From assembly GCA_011763485.2 (NCBI GenBank), contig JAANSK020266161.1, positions 1-21,679 on the forward strand: a stretch of 21,679 nucleotides of DNA, given 5' to 3'. The first letter of the stretch is position 1; every line of letters starts with the position of its first letter. The position numbers and the translations under genes were made by a program. The stretch comes from Isoetes engelmannii (Eukaryota > Streptophyta > Lycopodiopsida > Isoetales > Isoetaceae). Below are positions 19,640-21,679 of this stretch, in pieces. The notes beneath the pieces were generated by a model that made no database searches, had not been told where the DNA came from, and was given only the letters and a program-made list of their open reading frames with translations.

Positions 19640-20184
19640 GGAGTTCCGCCTACATACCATACAAATCTGCTGCATTTCCATTAGCCAAGCGATGGAGGCC
19701 CATGATTACGTCGTCCACTATTATGCTTAGCAGCAGCCCCGTCTGTGGAGGCATTGGTGCCTGTCTGCTCAAAGGATCATACAAATGTTGCAGGTTACAA
19801 ACATTGCAGGTACTAGACCCATTAATTTGTAGTAATGTCTCCTAGATGTTGTCGGGCCATCCTCATCACCTCTCATCAAAATCTCCTTGGGTGACATTCA
19901 AAGAGGCCGAACATTTGGTGCTGGCGCTCCGGAAGATACGTAGCCTTCTTGCTCTTGAGGAATCTGCGGTACTGAGCGATGGCTTGGGGCCGCTAATCGG
20001 TGACCCAGCGGAGCTAACGTTTCCATTCGCAGCATTCCTCATCAAACCAATGATTATGAGGGCAGGTAGAGGTCTTGACTGGCCCGTGCGAGCGGCCCCT
20101 CCTGGAGCATGTGTCCGCAGCTGCCACGAGGACCTGAGTCAAGCCGATGGTCTGCTGCTGCAGTGTAGGGAGCGGACCAATTGA
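19640..20184 (+). other. GC-richer exon-like stretch, not recognised
   Basis: Starts after a pyrimidine-rich tttaatcag that looks like a splice acceptor. Frames in turn read MEAHDYVVHYYA, RLWRHWCLSAQRIIQMLQVT and, in an open frame of 112 codons from 19846, FKEAEHLVLALRKIRSLLAL and GDPAELTFPF. GC content is clearly above the surroundings, and the frames look protein-like but change phase, so this is either a worn exon pair of a host gene or a transposon piece. No family was recognised. Confidence 0.35.
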
Positions 20185-21470
20185 ATGGAATGCTAGGATT
20201 CAATTTTTTGATTTTTTTTTTTTTTTTTCATCTATCCCCATCTTCAAAATCCTCCTCATTATGTTCGCTATTGCTTTTTACACTGGGTTTGGTGGAAAAA
20301 AAATGTTTAAATAAAAATTAGGTGTTTTTTGGGATTGTTTTGGCGCCAATCTATTGATCTCTAAAGTATTATAACCCATTGGAACTATTGTTGGGACTAT
20401 CGTAAAAAAAACGACACGTGTGTTCAAAAAGCAAAAGAGTGTTTTGGCTAGGTCTGATTCTTCTATAGCAGAGCAGCGCAGACCCATAGCATCGCAGGCT
20501 CATTCTGATTCTTAGAGATCCGATTCCGATTCTCCCAGCTTGATATAAAGAGGTAGATCCCTATGCAGACCCCTGGTTCTCAGACAGGTTCGGAGTAGGG
20601 CTAGGGTTTCCTATCTCGGGCCCCATAGCTTAGCAGATTCCTAGCCGCTACTGCAGGAGCTGTAAAATCGAAGTAAAGACATTTGGATTGAAGGATTAAC
20701 AAGGAGGAAAAGTTGGATTTGTGGGTTCAAATCCCACATTCGCTTCTTCATTTATTTTGTTACATATAATTTTTCAAACTCCATATAGGCCGGATTTAAC
20801 GTTGTGGCAACATGGAGACCCGAAATATATGCTGGAAAGACAAAAATAGGGAACGAATTTTTAAATGGCATGGCAGCAATGAATGTCACGGAAGAAAGGG
20901 AACTTGGGCCTGCGTTGCCCTTCTATGTTTCATTTGAAGGCATGCCTTCCGACCTAATTTTTGCATGCCTCAGCTTGAAGGCATTTTTCTTCAGCATATC
21001 GGCCTTGCCCTGTTACTTGGGCCAAATCTGCCTTGTTTGGCTCTGTTCCACCAAATACCAGTTCGATGGGCTCTGTTGTTTCTTGCACAAATGGCTTCAC
21101 GTGGCAGGATGATAATTTTATCATTCTTGTATAGTTAATTTCTATGCAGAGTTAAAATTTATGTCATTTTGCGCCTCCACGAATCAGCTTTCAGCTATAA
21201 ACTGGCCCTTTAGACTTTGTAGAGAATACGAGAATCCACCTTCAAAATTGGACAAATTGCTTCCAGTTCCATCACGATTCTCCAAAGGCCCCAAGTATGA
21301 ACAAGGAGCCTGCTGTTAGGGAAGGTCAAATATGTCTGTACCCTAAGCAGCTAGCTAGTAAAGTTGGCTTGAAGTTGGAGGATTGTAGTTGGACAGAATG
21401 CTACATAATATGGCCAGAATGCTATATTTGTGAAGACTCTAGAAAATGAAATTGTTCGTCTGGATGATTG
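20185..21470. other. Spacer without a recognisable gene
   Basis: Holds a poly-T run (about 20212-20228), a telo-box-like ctagggttt near 20603, and a 102-codon open frame (20804-21112) with no motif and an unusual cysteine and phenylalanine-rich composition. A 17-nt T-arm-like hairpin (20721-20737) is present but no tRNA surrounds it. Confidence 0.5.
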
Positions 21471-21679
21471 TTGTTGTGACGCTCCCTGACGGCATACGAT
21501 GCTCCCATCGTATAACGCCGGGGACTTTCCCCTTCCCAACGGGTCGAACCATTGGGTCGGGCCCTCCGGACACGTGGAGCACTCAGGAGGGCTGAGCATC
21601 CAGGTGAAAGGGCACGGAGGTGTCATTGGCCATCCCTCCCTTTATGGGAAAACACCTATAACGTAGCGGAAGCATAAAC
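21471..21679. repeat. GC-rich island with a perfect hairpin, possible repeat edge
   Basis: About 200 bp of much higher GC than the DNA to its left, running off the window. ATACGATG (21494-21501) and CATCGTAT (21506-21513) form an exact 8-bp stem with a CTCC loop, and GGC/GCC outside extend it past a small bulge. Words such as gggactttcccc and gggtcgggccc are also near-palindromic. The sharp change suggests the edge of a repeated element, perhaps an LTR, but no end pair is in view. Confidence 0.35.

Noticed and set aside
20721-20737. tRNA gene suggested by a T-arm-like GTGGG-TTCAAAT-CCCAC
   Set aside because: The 7 bases after it do not pair with bases 72 nt upstream, and no D-arm, anticodon arm or A box lies at the right distance. 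A SINE B-box relic is possible but unsupported.
20804-21112. 102-codon plus-strand open frame as a small gene
   Set aside because: No motif, odd composition, and no splice or promoter support beyond a distant telo-box-like word.
1-21679. CRISPR array, bacterial operon or phage island
   Set aside because: The spliced plant gene and the plant-type repeats rule out a bacterial origin; none of the tandem repeats has a repeat-spacer pattern.

Overview
This is nuclear DNA of a flowering plant, or at least a seed plant. One host gene can be read in full: calreticulin-3 (CRT3), on the minus strand. It has 14 exons from the ATG at 18856 to the stop at 9920 and encodes 423 residues. All 13 junctions keep the frame with GT/AG borders. 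The protein has a signal peptide, a lectin N-domain, a P-domain arm with both repeat types, an arginine-rich C-domain (the CRT3 hallmark, unlike the acidic CRT1/2 tail) and HDEL. Known plant CRT3 is an ER lectin chaperone for receptor kinases. The species cannot be fixed from the window; the general look (AT-rich spacers, two multi-kilobase introns, decayed repeats) suits a medium or large plant genome.

Layout. 1-2700: AT-rich repeat-bearing spacer. About 2700-3380, minus strand: a decayed fragment resembling the largest subunit of RNA polymerase IV (NRPD1), covering the bridge-helix region, set between two AGATTC-rich arrays (2134-2322 and 3433-3551). 3550-9240: spacer with small duplications, one exon-like but unrecognised block (5870-6560), a very AT-rich block (6563-7610) and weak open frames. 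9242-9409: a MITE-like inverted-repeat unit. 9920-18856: CRT3. Intron 12 (3,974 bp) holds a broken Ty1/copia fragment, microsatellites and a local repeat family; intron 9 (2,633 bp) holds a perfect 80-bp tandem duplication and an unassigned coding-like relic. 18857-19000: CRT3 leader and promoter with a TATA box. 19100-21679: spacer with small repeats, a GC-richer exon-like stretch near 19640-20184, and a GC-rich hairpin-bearing island at the right edge.

The points most worth a second look are the Pol IV-like relic between matching arrays, the HDEL signal split by an intron so that only DEL-stop lies in the last coding exon, and the large number of short tandem duplications across the window. 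I saw no complete second gene, no convincing tRNA or rRNA, and no intact mobile element.
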